A stretch of 64,000 nucleotides of DNA from Salinarchaeum laminariae (lineage in GTDB: Archaea; Halobacteriota; Halobacteria; Halobacteriales; Salinarchaeaceae). Below the pieces are notes generated by a model. It did not search any database, was not told the DNA's origin, and saw only the letters and a program-made list of their open reading frames with translations. The position numbers and the translations under genes were made by a program. The stretch is from positions 868,001-932,000 of the forward strand of contig NZ_CP096270.1 of assembly GCF_023204835.1 (NCBI RefSeq), in the 5' to 3' direction. Shown one piece after another: positions 24,814 through 33,080 of this stretch; position 1 is the stretch's first letter; every line of letters starts with the position of its first letter.

Positions 24814-26286
24814 TCACCGCTCGGACGTCGATCCGGAGGTGGTGAACTCCGTGACCAGCCCCCGAATTTCGTCGACCGTCAGCACGCCGAGCAGCTGGCT
24901 TCCGGCCGCGTAGAACGCCAGCCCGATCCAGGGCAGCACGAACAGGTCGACCCACCACGGGCCCAGCGGGACGAGCACCCAGAGGAGCCCGATCGTCCCG
25001 AGTCCGAGTCCAGCCACGCGCAGGATCGGCAAGCCGTCGAAGGGCTGCAGATCGACGGTCCGCGCTGCCAGGACGTGCGTGATCGCCATCGAGCCGTAGG
25101 CGATCGACGTCGCGATCGCGGCGCCGACGATGCCGAACTCCGGAATGAGCACGAGATTGAGCACGACGTTCAACACGACGGCCGACCCGGTCGCGAACAG
25201 GAGCGTCCGGAGGTGGCCGCCGGCCTGCAACACGGGCCAGATGACTCGCGCGATCGCGAACCCGAGCACGCCCGGCAGGAGGACTCGGAGCGGCAGCACG
25301 CTCGCCTCGTAGGCCGGGCCGAAATACAGCGTCAGGAACTGCTCGCTCAGGACGAACACGCCCGCCACGAGGAGCACCGTGATCACGACGACGTAGCGCA
25401 ACATCCGCGAGAGCAGGGCAGTCAGCTCCGAGGTGGCCTCTTCCTCCCACATGACGGCGGTCGACTGGATCATCACCTGCTCCATCGCGACGGAGACGAC
25501 CCACATGAACTCAGAGACCTGCAGCGCCGCACGGTAGTGGCCCGTTGTGGCCGCTCCCTCGAAGTAGCTCACGAGCAGTATGTCGACCTTGTACATGCTC
25601 GTCAACAGCAGTACGAGCGCCATCGTCTGGACGCCGAACCGGAGGAGTGGCCGGGCGTAGATCGACAGCGCGAGCCGCTTCGGCGAGGGGACGAGTCCGG
25701 CCTCCCGGAACGCCAGAAGCGTCGAGAGCACGCCGGTCAGGAGGAACCCGGTCGCGAACCCCGCGAACACGCCCGGAACGCCGTACCCCTGCGACGCGAG
25801 CGTCAGCCCAACGACGGCCAGGATCACCGACCGCACCGGGATCAGCGGCTCGACGACCGCCTCGCGCTTGTAGGCGTGGAGGACCCCTCGGCCGAAGTAG
25901 TAGAACTGCTCGCCCACGACCGCGCCGAGCATCAGATACAACGCGGCGCGAAGTGCGCCGTCGGTGAAGATCGTGAACCCCACCGCCAGCAACGGAATGC
26001 CGACGACGAGCATCCCCGCGTGGAGAGCGAAGGAGGTCGCGATGACCCGGCCGCGTTCCTCGCCGTCTTCTCGGCTCGCGAACGTCTTCGTCGCCTCGAA
26101 GAGGCCCATATTCAGGATCTTCCGGCTCGGTGCGAAGATCGCCATGACGAGGGCGTATCGGCCGAATCCCGCCTCGCCCACGGTGCGGGTGAGGACAGGA
26201 ATGAACGCCGCGAAGATCAAGAGCCGCCCGAGATCCCCCGTGAAGACGGAGAGGTAGCCCTTGAGGATCTCGTCGTCGTCCGCCAT
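24814..26286 (-). CDS. Wzx-like polysaccharide flippase (MOP superfamily)
   Basis: The 490-residue protein has about 12-14 hydrophobic helices. The N-terminus 'GYLSVFTGDLGRLLIFAAFI' then 'PVLTRTVGEAGFGRYALVMA' is typical of oligosaccharide flippases. 'LYFGPAYEASVLPLRVLLPG' and 'VVLNVVLNLVLIPEFGIVGA' are the conserved C-terminal-half motifs. The likely role is moving lipid-linked sugars across the membrane for S-layer glycosylation or exopolysaccharide. The ATG overlaps the stop of the upstream sulfatase-fold gene (TAATG), so the two are translationally coupled. Confidence 0.9.
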   Translation of the reverse strand: MADDDEILKGYLSVFTGDLGRLLIFAAFIPVLTRTVGEAGFGRYALVMAIFAPSRKILNMGLFEATKTFASREDGEERGRVIATSFALHAGMLVVGIPLLAVGFTIFTDGALRAALYLMLGAVVGEQFYYFGRGVLHAYKREAVVEPLIPVRSVILAVVGLTLASQGYGVPGVFAGFATGFLLTGVLSTLLAFREAGLVPSPKRLALSIYARPLLRFGVQTMALVLLLTSMYKVDILLVSYFEGAATTGHYRAALQVSEFMWVVSVAMEQVMIQSTAVMWEEEATSELTALLSRMLRYVVVITVLLVAGVFVLSEQFLTLYFGPAYEASVLPLRVLLPGVLGFAIARVIWPVLQAGGHLRTLLFATGSAVVLNVVLNLVLIPEFGIVGAAIATSIAYGSMAITHVLAARTVDLQPFDGLPILRVAGLGLGTIGLLWVLVPLGPWWVDLFVLPWIGLAFYAAGSQLLGVLTVDEIRGLVTEFTTSGSTSER

Positions 26287-27437
26287 TACTCGACGTATCC
26301 CAGATCCCGCATCTGCTGTTTGAGGTCCTCGTCGACGTCGCCGCGCTCGGCCTCGATCGTCTCGCCGTCACGGGAGAGTTCGAGATCGGCGTCTTTCGCC
26401 ACGATCTTCGTCTCGAAGTCCTGCCACGCGAGCGTCGCCGAGCCGTGCCACGGCGCGACGGTCAGCGCGTGGTCTCGGCCGGCCTCGCCGTCGGCCTGCT
26501 CGCTCTCGGGCCGGGCCGCGTTCGTCCGAACGTCCTTCCCGTGCCATTCGGATGGAATCGCGTCGGGCCCGGCCTGGTCGGCGAGGATCGACGGCGCGAT
26601 GTCCAGCGAGGAGAGGGGCTCGGCCAGTTCGAGGTCGTTCGTCGCCGCTGGAACCGTGATGAGCGCGTCCGCCACGCGGCCGCGCTGGGGCTGGTGGAAC
26701 CAGTGGCCCTCTTCGCCGAACTCGTCGCCGTGATCGGAAGTGAACACCACAATGGGGTCCTCGCTGTCGACGGATTCGACGAGCCGTTCGATCTCCGCGT
26801 CGGCGCGTTTCAGCGTGGCGCGGTACTTCTCTTCGATCGTCGCTTCCTCCGCGTCGGTCAGTTTCTCGGGTTTGAACAGCGCCTTCCGGTCGATCTCCTT
26901 GGGCACGGCGTCGTCGCCCAGCCCGTACGGCCGGTGGGTCCCCATCATGTGCAGCCACATGAACCGCGGGCCGGACTCGTCGTTGAACGCCTCGATGGAG
27001 TGGTCGATCAGCTCGTCGTCGGGCAGCCGGTTCGAGAGCTTCGCGTGGGGCGGTTTGAACCGGTGGTACACCTTCCGGACGAGATCGAACTGCGAGGCGA
27101 ACTGCCGGATCGGATTACCGCGGTTGCCCGCCTCAGAGAAGTGGTGGTAGACGTCGAACCCCCGGTCGAACCCGAAGCGGGCGTCGGTGTGTGGCGAGGA
27201 GGAGAGCCCGATCGTGGTGTAGCCGGCGTCGGAAAACGCGTCGGCGACGGAGGGCTCCATCACGCGCGATTCGACCGCGCCCTGGTAGTTCGACGTGAGG
27301 AGGCTCGCGAGCGACGGGCGGGTGTAGTGGGCGCCCGTGATCGTCTCGTGGTTGTCGAGATTCGCGGAGACGTAGGGCATCGCGTCGAGGAAGTCGTAGC
27401 GTACAGAGTCCGCAGATACGAGGATAACGTCTCTCAT
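26286..27437 (-). CDS. AlkP/sulfatase-superfamily protein, coupled to flippase
   Basis: The 383-residue protein starts 'MRDVILVSADSVRYDFLDAM'. The nucleophile region 'GAHYTRPSLASLLTSNYQG' again has Thr in place of the formylglycine Cys/Ser, and 'VVFTSDHGDEFGEEGHWFHQ' provides the second metal site. It ends 'DLKQQMRDLGYVE', like the paralogue at 20463 (..ADLGYME). Coupling to the flippase (one-base overlap) points to modification of exported glycans. True sulfatase activity is doubtful without the FGly residue. Confidence 0.85.
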   Translation of the reverse strand: MRDVILVSADSVRYDFLDAMPYVSANLDNHETITGAHYTRPSLASLLTSNYQGAVESRVMEPSVADAFSDAGYTTIGLSSSPHTDARFGFDRGFDVYHHFSEAGNRGNPIRQFASQFDLVRKVYHRFKPPHAKLSNRLPDDELIDHSIEAFNDESGPRFMWLHMMGTHRPYGLGDDAVPKEIDRKALFKPEKLTDAEEATIEEKYRATLKRADAEIERLVESVDSEDPIVVFTSDHGDEFGEEGHWFHQPQRGRVADALITVPAATNDLELAEPLSSLDIAPSILADQAGPDAIPSEWHGKDVRTNAARPESEQADGEAGRDHALTVAPWHGSATLAWQDFETKIVAKDADLELSRDGETIEAERGDVDEDLKQQMRDLGYVE

Positions 27438-27548
27438 TGGGTGAATGACCGCGGGAGCGTCACTTCAGTCCTGCGCTCTGGAGGCTGAATTAGACTTGTG
27501 GGTGAGGTCTCGTCGTTCGAGCGGGAACCACGACGGCAACCGACAGTC

Positions 27549-27665
27549 CGGAAGCCCCCTCCCGCTCGTCCATTCTATCTCGCTGCGGTCCTCGGCTCGC
27601 TCCGCTCGCCTGCGGTCCTTACGTCGGTAGAATGGACGAGCGGTCGGCCCCTTCCAGTCCCACCC
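27549..27665 (+). repeat. Dispersed hairpin element, copy E (perfect 16-bp stem)
   Basis: The ends are CCGGAAGCCCCCTCCCGCTCG and GGTCGGCCCCTTCCAGTCCC plus ACCC. The inner arms CCGCTCGTCCATTCTA (27562-27577) and TAGAATGGACGAGCGG (27628-27643) are perfectly complementary. The loop carries the CTGCGGTCCT direct repeats as in copy D. It lies between two minus-strand genes but is in plus orientation, the only copy not following a gene on its own strand. Confidence 0.8.
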
Positions 27666-27710
27666 TGTGGTCATTCCCTGGGAGTATGCTGCGGTGGAGA
27701 ACTCGGGTCG

Positions 27711-27929
27711 CTACGCGTGCGCCGGGTCAACGGAGCGGTCGCCGAGTGGAATGTCGACGTCGATCGAATCGTACGGGACGAGGGGTCGTTTCGCTCGGCC
27801 GTCCTGCTCCAGTTCGATCAGTGCGTACTCTTTGAGTTCGCGGACGTTCGCGAGTACGTCCGGCGGGTGACGACATACAGCCACAGGTCCGTCAGGCGGA
27901 TTGATGGAATCGTTCGCTGGCTCAGTCAA
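27711..27929 (-). pseudogene. Remnant of an HVO_A0114-type winged-helix regulator
   Basis: The open frame (TTG start overlapping the stop of the next gene) contains 'NVRELKEYALIELEQDGRAK' followed by 'RPLVPYDSIDVDIPL'. That is the conserved end of the haloarchaeal HVO_A0114-type HTH proteins, where 'V..L.E.GLIE.EEDGRAKRPVVPYD.I.ID' is typical. The preceding 30 residues do not supply the DNA-binding helices, so this looks like a C-terminal fragment of a deleted gene. It could still be translated by coupling from the GDT1-like gene. Confidence 0.6.
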
Positions 27930-28681
27930 ATGGCCCCGACCACGATCTCAGAGATCGAACCCACGACCGTCCCCCAGACCGACACTCCCGTCGTCATCGC
28001 GAGCACGGTGTCCGCGGCGAAGAAGGCGAAGATAGCAGCGCCGGCGAAATGCGCTTTCCGGAGGTCGATCCGGTGTGCGAAGCGGTGGAAGGCGTAGGCG
28101 TTCAGGAGGCTCACTGGGACAATCACGAGCATCTCGCCGATCCAGATCGCCGAGCTCGCGCCGTAGGTCGCCGCGAGGCTGATCGTGATCAGCTGAGTTT
28201 TGTCGCCGAACTCGCCCGCGGCCATCATCGCGAAGATCGAGCAGAAGGAGCCGACCCGGCCGCCAATAGAGCGCCCGAAGACGGAAATCTCGCCGCCGAC
28301 GTCGGGCGCGATCTGCCCCGGGGCGCCGATCCCGCCGTCCGTCTCGGTGTCCGAAGCCGTGCCTGCTGCGGCATCCGTCGTCCCCGTGCCCCACTCGGCG
28401 TCCGGCTCTGGAGCCGAGCGGACCAGCATGATCGCGAACAGCACGAAGAGGACGACGGTGAACCCATCGAGAACGATCGCCGGAAGAGCGCGCTGGATCG
28501 CCTCGCCGAACGCGATTTCGAGTGCCGTCCAACCTGCGAAGGCCGCCCCCGCAGCGCCGACGACCAGCAAGGGATCGTAGCGCGTCGAGAGCCCCGCGAT
28601 GATGAACTGCACCTTCTCCCCGGGCAGCACCGTCAGCTGGGCGATCGCAGCGATCACGACGATCTCGACGAAACCTGCCAT
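27926..28681 (-). CDS. GDT1/TMEM165 (UPF0016) family cation transporter
   Basis: The 251-residue protein has about six membrane helices in two repeats around an acidic Gly/Thr/Ala loop (about 95-135). The second repeat keeps the family signature 'AAGEFGDKTQLITISLAA' (E-x-G-D-K-T). The first repeat, which normally also has E-x-G-D-K, reads 'LTVLPGEKVQFIIAGLS', so its acidic pair is altered. Family members transport Mn2+/Ca2+ against H+. The altered first motif may change ion selectivity or reflect divergence. Confidence 0.85.
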   Translation of the reverse strand: MAGFVEIVVIAAIAQLTVLPGEKVQFIIAGLSTRYDPLLVVGAAGAAFAGWTALEIAFGEAIQRALPAIVLDGFTVVLFVLFAIMLVRSAPEPDAEWGTGTTDAAAGTASDTETDGGIGAPGQIAPDVGGEISVFGRSIGGRVGSFCSIFAMMAAGEFGDKTQLITISLAATYGASSAIWIGEMLVIVPVSLLNAYAFHRFAHRIDLRKAHFAGAAIFAFFAADTVLAMTTGVSVWGTVVGSISEIVVGAI

Positions 28682-28782
28682 CGCTACTGGATCGCCCGCA
28701 TTGGTGAAGAATTAGACGCGTCGAATGTAGGCGTTTTGCTCCCCGAACTCCCGTCGAGCGGGGTCTTCCCCCAACTGCAGGG

Positions 28783-29607
28783 TTACTGCACGGCCGCCCG
28801 CGATGCGCGGTGCAGGAGCCGAACGGCGATCGCGCCGAGGACGACGTTGAAGACGACGAGCACGGCGATCGCCGGGACGATCGCGTTCCAGGCGCCACCG
28901 AAAGCCGTCACGTCGATCACCGTCATCACGTCCTCGCCGAGCACGGCGGCACGGACGCCGTCGACGCCGTAGGTGATCGGGTTCACCGTCGCGACGGTAT
29001 TGATCCAGTCGGGCAGGACCTGCAGGGGCAGGAAGGCGCTGGAGACGAACAATAGCGGGAACGTCAGCGAGTTCGAAATGAGGATCGTCGCCTCCTTGTC
29101 CCGGGTGACCAGCGCCACGATGTTCGAGAACGACATGAACGCCCCAGCAAAGAGGATCGTGATCGCGAGCACGCCGAGGAAGCCCGCCACGCCGGTTTCG
29201 AGGAACGTTCCCGGTCCGTCACCGGTCTCGAAGTACAGGAGGACGGCGCCACAGCCGAGGATGATCGCCGTCTGGACGACGATCCGGACGACCTCGGAGA
29301 ACACCTTTCCGAGGAACATTGCGCCGCGGCCCATCGGCGACGCCAACGTCTTCTCGAACATCCCCGAGTCCATGTCGATCACGAGGCCGATGCCCGAAAT
29401 CGAGGCCGCGGCGAGCGCGGACTGAACGACGATCGCCGGCGTGAGGTACGTCACGTAGCTGACGTCGGCTCCGACGGCGTTGGTGAGCGCGCCGCCGGCG
29501 ACGGCCCCGAACACCTCTGCCATCAGCACGAAGAAGATCACCGGCTGGACGAGGGACGTGAACGTCACGAACGGGTTGCGCGAGGTCTTGACCAGCCAGC
29601 GCTTCAC
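28783..29607 (-). CDS. ABC-2 type transporter permease (N-terminus apparently frameshifted)
   Basis: The 274-residue protein has six membrane helices. The N-terminal 'KRWLVKTSRNPFVTFTSLVQ' and central 'VRIVVQTAIILGCGAVLLYF' are typical of DrrB/ABC-2 exporters. The frame opens at GTG 29607, but the codons just upstream in this frame read 'AIGDIWIS', matching the family's pre-helix 'GDIW(V/I)..KRW', so the protein should begin earlier. The expected ATG at 29735 overlaps the ATPase stop (ATGA) yet is in another frame, which closes with TGA overlapping this GTG. A one-base indel near 29620-29645 would join the two. Whether it is a true mutation or a sequence error is open. Confidence 0.75.
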   Translation of the reverse strand: MKRWLVKTSRNPFVTFTSLVQPVIFFVLMAEVFGAVAGGALTNAVGADVSYVTYLTPAIVVQSALAAASISGIGLVIDMDSGMFEKTLASPMGRGAMFLGKVFSEVVRIVVQTAIILGCGAVLLYFETGDGPGTFLETGVAGFLGVLAITILFAGAFMSFSNIVALVTRDKEATILISNSLTFPLLFVSSAFLPLQVLPDWINTVATVNPITYGVDGVRAAVLGEDVMTVIDVTAFGGAWNAIVPAIAVLVVFNVVLGAIAVRLLHRASRAAVQ

Positions 29608-29735
29608 GCTGATCCAGATGTCGCCGATGGCGCGGTGCCCTGTGCACGCTGGGGCTGCGCCTCGATCGCAGCAGCGCGGGTCTCCACCGCGTCCGTCCCG
29701 CCAGCGGATGCCGCAGCAGCGGAGTCGTCGCTCAT
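29604..29735 (-). pseudogene. Out-of-frame N-terminal segment of the ABC permease
   Basis: The ATG (29733-29735) overlaps the stop of the ABC ATPase gene. The 43-codon frame starts 'MSDDSAAAASAGGTDAVETR', a typical haloarchaeal acidic/Ala-rich leader, and stops at 29604-29606 with a GTGA overlap to the permease frame. It is most simply the true N-terminus of the permease separated by a frameshift, but a coupled short peptide cannot be excluded. Confidence 0.5.
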
Positions 29736-30904
29736 CGGGTCACCTCCTCGGCACCGTGGCGTGACTCGCGTCCCGGTGCGGTCGTCTCGGTTTCTCCCTC
29801 GTCGATCGCTTCGCCGGTCAGCGAGAGGAAGACGTCGTCGGGCGTCGGCGACCGCACGTCGACGCCGGTGACCGTGAGCCCGGCGTCGTGGAACGCGACG
29901 AACAGCTCCATCACGCCGGTCCGAACGTCGCTTGCGGTGATCGCGAGGCCCTCGTCGGTTCGCTCGACGGTCGGATCGTCGAACGCGTTGGCCGAGCGGA
30001 CGACCGACGCGGCGTGGTCGCGGAGCTCCGTACCCCTCGCGGGGCCGGGGTCGTCTGTTCGATCCGTCGCGCCACGCTTCCCGGTGCTACCCGAGTGCTC
30101 GGCGTCGTCGACGCCAGCGAGGCTCATCTCGAGCACGTCGCCGCCGACGGCGGCTTTCAGCGCCGCGGGCGTGTCCGTCGCGACGACCTCGCCGTCCTGG
30201 AGCAGGGCGATCCGGTCACACAGCCGGTCGACTTCCTCGAGGTACTGCGTCGTCAGGAAGACGGTGGTCCCGGCGTCGTTGATCGCCTCGAAGTAGTCCC
30301 ACAGTTCCATGCGCGCTTGGGGGTCGAGCCCAGTGGTCGGCTCGTCGAGGAAGACGACTGGCGGCTGGTGGACCAGGGCGTTCGCCGCGTCGAGACGCTT
30401 CGCCATTCCGCCGGAGAACGTCTCGGCGAGGTCGTCTGCCACGTCGGCGAGGTCGACGACGTCGAGCAGTTCGTCGACGCGCTCCTCGCGCTCGGCCGCC
30501 GGCACCCCGTGGATCCGCGCCGAGAAGCGGACGTTCTCCCGGGCGGTCAGCTCGGGATCGACGCTGGTCTCCTGGGGCATGTAGCCCACGTACTCGCGGA
30601 CGGCCTGTGCGTCTTCGACGACGTCGTGGCCGTGGACGGACACGGAGCCTGCTGTCGGGTGTAACAGCGAGACGAGCGTCTGGATCGTCGTCGACTTTCC
30701 GGCGCCGTTCGGACCGAGGAAGCCGAAGCACTCCCCGGGTTCGACGGCGAGGTCGACGCCGCTGACTGCCTCAGTGCCGTCGGCGTAGGTGACGTGGACG
30801 TCCTCGGCGCGTATCGCTGCGGGGCCGCCGTCGTTACTCCCCGTGCTGGCGGCGGTGTCAGTTGGCTGGCCGGTGCTCGTGGATGGTGCATGCTGTGATT
30901 GCAT
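29732..30904 (-). CDS. ABC transporter ATP-binding protein (ABC-2/DrrA type)
   Basis: The 390-residue protein has Walker A 'GFLGPNGAGKSTTIQTL' (about 63-79), signature 'ETFSGGMAKRLDAANAL' (about 158-174), Walker B 'PPVVFLDEPTTGLDP' (about 178-192) and switch 'VFLTTQYLEE'. A roughly 130-residue C-terminal extension is typical of DrrA-type exporters. It pairs with the downstream permease; the substrate is unknown (such pairs export drugs, lipids or polysaccharides). Confidence 0.93.
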   Translation of the reverse strand: MQSQHAPSTSTGQPTDTAASTGSNDGGPAAIRAEDVHVTYADGTEAVSGVDLAVEPGECFGFLGPNGAGKSTTIQTLVSLLHPTAGSVSVHGHDVVEDAQAVREYVGYMPQETSVDPELTARENVRFSARIHGVPAAEREERVDELLDVVDLADVADDLAETFSGGMAKRLDAANALVHQPPVVFLDEPTTGLDPQARMELWDYFEAINDAGTTVFLTTQYLEEVDRLCDRIALLQDGEVVATDTPAALKAAVGGDVLEMSLAGVDDAEHSGSTGKRGATDRTDDPGPARGTELRDHAASVVRSANAFDDPTVERTDEGLAITASDVRTGVMELFVAFHDAGLTVTGVDVRSPTPDDVFLSLTGEAIDEGETETTAPGRESRHGAEEVTR

Positions 30905-31263
30905 GGAGTCGACACCTCCACGCCGTCACCGGGAATATCCTACTCTCAGCCGTGAAGCCGTTTATAAGCACCTCCAACCAGCCGGCCCCGAACTGGAGGA
31001 AGGTTCGGCGCCGGACGGGGAATCCGACCAGAATTGTATATCGCGGAATGTGATTTATACCTGTCTCGGGCCCCGATTCGCGGACAGCGAAATTCGAGTT
31101 CAGCTGACCCGAGACCGTCGATATCGGGGATTCGGCGAGAGTAGCCTCAATTTTCGGTGCTCGAACACGCTCGCGATTGGGGGAGCAGAACGCGGAAGTC
31201 GGACAGCCGCGACCAGCAGCCGTCGAATCTTTTTGTCACTGGCAAGCCAACGTCACGGTTGCA
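30905..31263. other. 359-bp region between divergent genes
   Basis: Contains the minus-strand promoter of the ABC ATPase, two TATA-like plus-strand sequences (TTTATAAG at about 30960, GTGATTTATACC at about 31050) without an evident gene after them, and the plus-strand promoter of the tiny zinc-finger gene (TCTTTTTGTC, about 31228). Confidence 0.4.
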
Positions 31264-31389
31264 ATGTCCCAGTTCGAGACCTTGGAGTGTCGAAACTGCG
31301 GCAAGTCGTTCAGAGCCCTCCCCGAAGCGAACGCCGGGACGAAACGCCTCTGCAGCCCGGCCTGCGAGACGGCCCAGTTGGCCGTGTGA
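31264..31389 (+). CDS. 41-residue zinc-finger microprotein
   Basis: It starts 'MSQFETLECRNCGKSF' and contains C-x2-C then C-x3-C ('CRNCG' and 'CSPAC'), four cysteines spaced to bind one zinc ion. ATG 31264 is chosen because a TATA-like TCTTTTTGTC lies about 30 nt upstream, giving a leaderless start. Small Cys-rich proteins of this type are frequent in haloarchaea and often regulatory; no specific role can be assigned. Confidence 0.7.
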   Translation: MSQFETLECRNCGKSFRALPEANAGTKRLCSPACETAQLAV

Positions 31390-31408
31390 GGCCACCGATC
31401 GCGGGCCG

Positions 31409-32201
31409 CTAGTCCGTCAGAAAATCGACGACGGGCGCCATCGTTCGTGCTGGGCTCTCGAGGCCGGTGTGGTCCACGCCCTCGACGAGACGACTCTCCG
31501 GAAGTCGATCGTGAACCGCACGGGCGGCGTCTGTGGGAAAATCGGGACTGTGCTCGCCCGTGAGCACGATGACCTCCGGATCGACGTCCAGCGTCTCGGG
31601 GAGTTCGTGGACTCGACCGCTTCGAACTCGCGGTGCGTGACCGACGCGAGTTCGATCATCTCGGGCCAGTGGGGCATCGCCTCGACCTCATCGATCCCCG
31701 TCATCACGCAGGATGCCAGTCGCATCGCGCCCTCCCGGTCGCCGTCGTCGAGCAGGTCGGCCATGCGATCTGCGGCGTTGCAGGCGCGATACTCCTCGAC
31801 GAGGATCGCCGGCTCGAACACGACGATTTCCTCGAGGTCGACGACGTCGCGCGTCGCGAGTTTGGGCGCAGAGCACAGCGAAGGGTGGCCAAACAGGTTG
31901 CTCGCGTCCGTGGCTTCGATCACTGCCTCGACGTCCTCGGTTTCTCGCTCGAACGCGTAGGAATCGGATGCGTCCCCACTCTCGCCGCGACCGCGCCGAT
32001 TTATCGAGGCGAGTGAGCTCACTTCCCGGGGGTGTGGCAGGTGCGGCAGCCAGCTCTCCTGGGGCCCTGTCGAACCGTGGACGGGGACCACTGGATCGGG
32101 AGGTCGACCGACAGCAGCGGCCAGCGCTGAGGGTCTCGCTCCCGGTCGCCGTGTATTTCGAAGCCGATCGCGGTGCCGTCCGTGGATTTCGTGGTCTGCA
32201 T
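31409..32201 (-). pseudogene. Degenerate alpha/beta hydrolase
   Basis: Pieces of one alpha/beta hydrolase appear in different frames along the minus strand. 'MQTTKSTDGTAIGFEIHGD' starts at 32201. Next come 'VPVHGSTGPQESW' and 'NRRGRGESGDASDSYAFERE' with 'VIEATDASNLFGH' (the nucleophile elbow region, damaged), then 'EEIVVFEPAILVEEYRA'. Finally 'ELPETLDVDPEVIVLTGEHS' and 'GVDHTGLESPARTMAP' appear in another frame, ending at TAG 31409-31411. Frame changes are needed near 32095, around 31880 and near 31615. The usual G-x-S-x-G nucleophile motif is not intact. Confidence 0.75.
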
Positions 32202-32241
32202 GAGCAGGAATAGCTCCCCGGTGAACCCCCTCAATCTCGCT

Positions 32242-32964
32242 CTAAACTGTATGTCGCTTTATTAAATCGGCTTGTGCCCCGGCACCAGGCGCATCCAGGC
32301 TACCGGCGATCAGCGTACGCTGTGCCCGGCGCAGCCGCTCGGACGCGGAGGCCGCCGAGATCCCGAGTTTTGCGGCGACGTCGGCGAGCGTCGCTCCGCG
32401 CGGCACCTCGAAGTAGCCCAGCTCGAAGGCCGTCAGCAGCGCCTCTCGCTGGCGATCCGAGAGCGCGTCCGTCGCGGGCGTGCCAGTCTCGCATTCGGGC
32501 GACTCGACGAGGCGGTGGATCGTGACGCTGTGCTCCTCGCGCCAGAACGACCAGTAGTTCTCGAAGGCCGCCCGGTCGGCGCAGCGCCGGCGCTGCCGCC
32601 AGCCGTCCCGAACGACTTCTACGTGTTCGAGGACGGCCTGTGTCGCCGCGAGTCCCCGCAAGCGCTCGACGTCGGAGATCGCAGGCCCGAGCTGTTCCTC
32701 CATCGTCGGCGCGGGGACGATCCGGTACCGGCGAGCGTCCGCGTCGGCGGCGAGGCGGACCGTCTCGGCGACGAACGGAGACGCGTCGAGGGCCGCTTCG
32801 GCCTCGTCGAGGTCGGGGCCCCGGATCGTGACCGCGAACGGCGGCGGGCCGCCCTGATTGGGCTGGCCGACCTGGACCGTCAGGGTGGCCTCCGGCACGC
32901 GGGCCGAAACGTCGACGAGCGGCAGGCTGTCGCAGTGGACGGTGTACTCGGCGAGATATCCCAT
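32242..32964 (-). CDS. Bacterio-opsin activator-type HTH_10 regulator
   Basis: The 240-residue protein starts 'MGYLAEYTVHCDSLPLVDVS' (ATG 32964). It has an N-terminal alpha/beta sensory region typical of Bat-like regulators. The C-terminal HTH_10 is 'LSDRQREALLTAFELGYFEV' then 'PRGATLADVAAKLGISAASA' and 'SERLRRAQRTLI'. It is probably a soluble transcription factor; the ligand is unknown. The 10 codons upstream are not needed. Confidence 0.9.
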   Translation of the reverse strand: MGYLAEYTVHCDSLPLVDVSARVPEATLTVQVGQPNQGGPPPFAVTIRGPDLDEAEAALDASPFVAETVRLAADADARRYRIVPAPTMEEQLGPAISDVERLRGLAATQAVLEHVEVVRDGWRQRRRCADRAAFENYWSFWREEHSVTIHRLVESPECETGTPATDALSDRQREALLTAFELGYFEVPRGATLADVAAKLGISAASASERLRRAQRTLIAGSLDAPGAGAQADLIKRHTV

Positions 32965-33080
32965 GGACCAGCGTGCTATCTGCCGGAATTGCAAAAATTC
33001 GCCGAAACCAGTTCGAGAATGTGAACGACCCCCGTGGAGGGCGAATAGAGGAGCGAGCGGAGAGCCGGCCGCGAACGTCC

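Noticed and set aside
30958-31060. Orphan plus-strand promoters (TTTATAAG, TTTATACC)
   Set aside because: TATA-like words exist, but no ORF or RNA structure follows that would justify a gene call.
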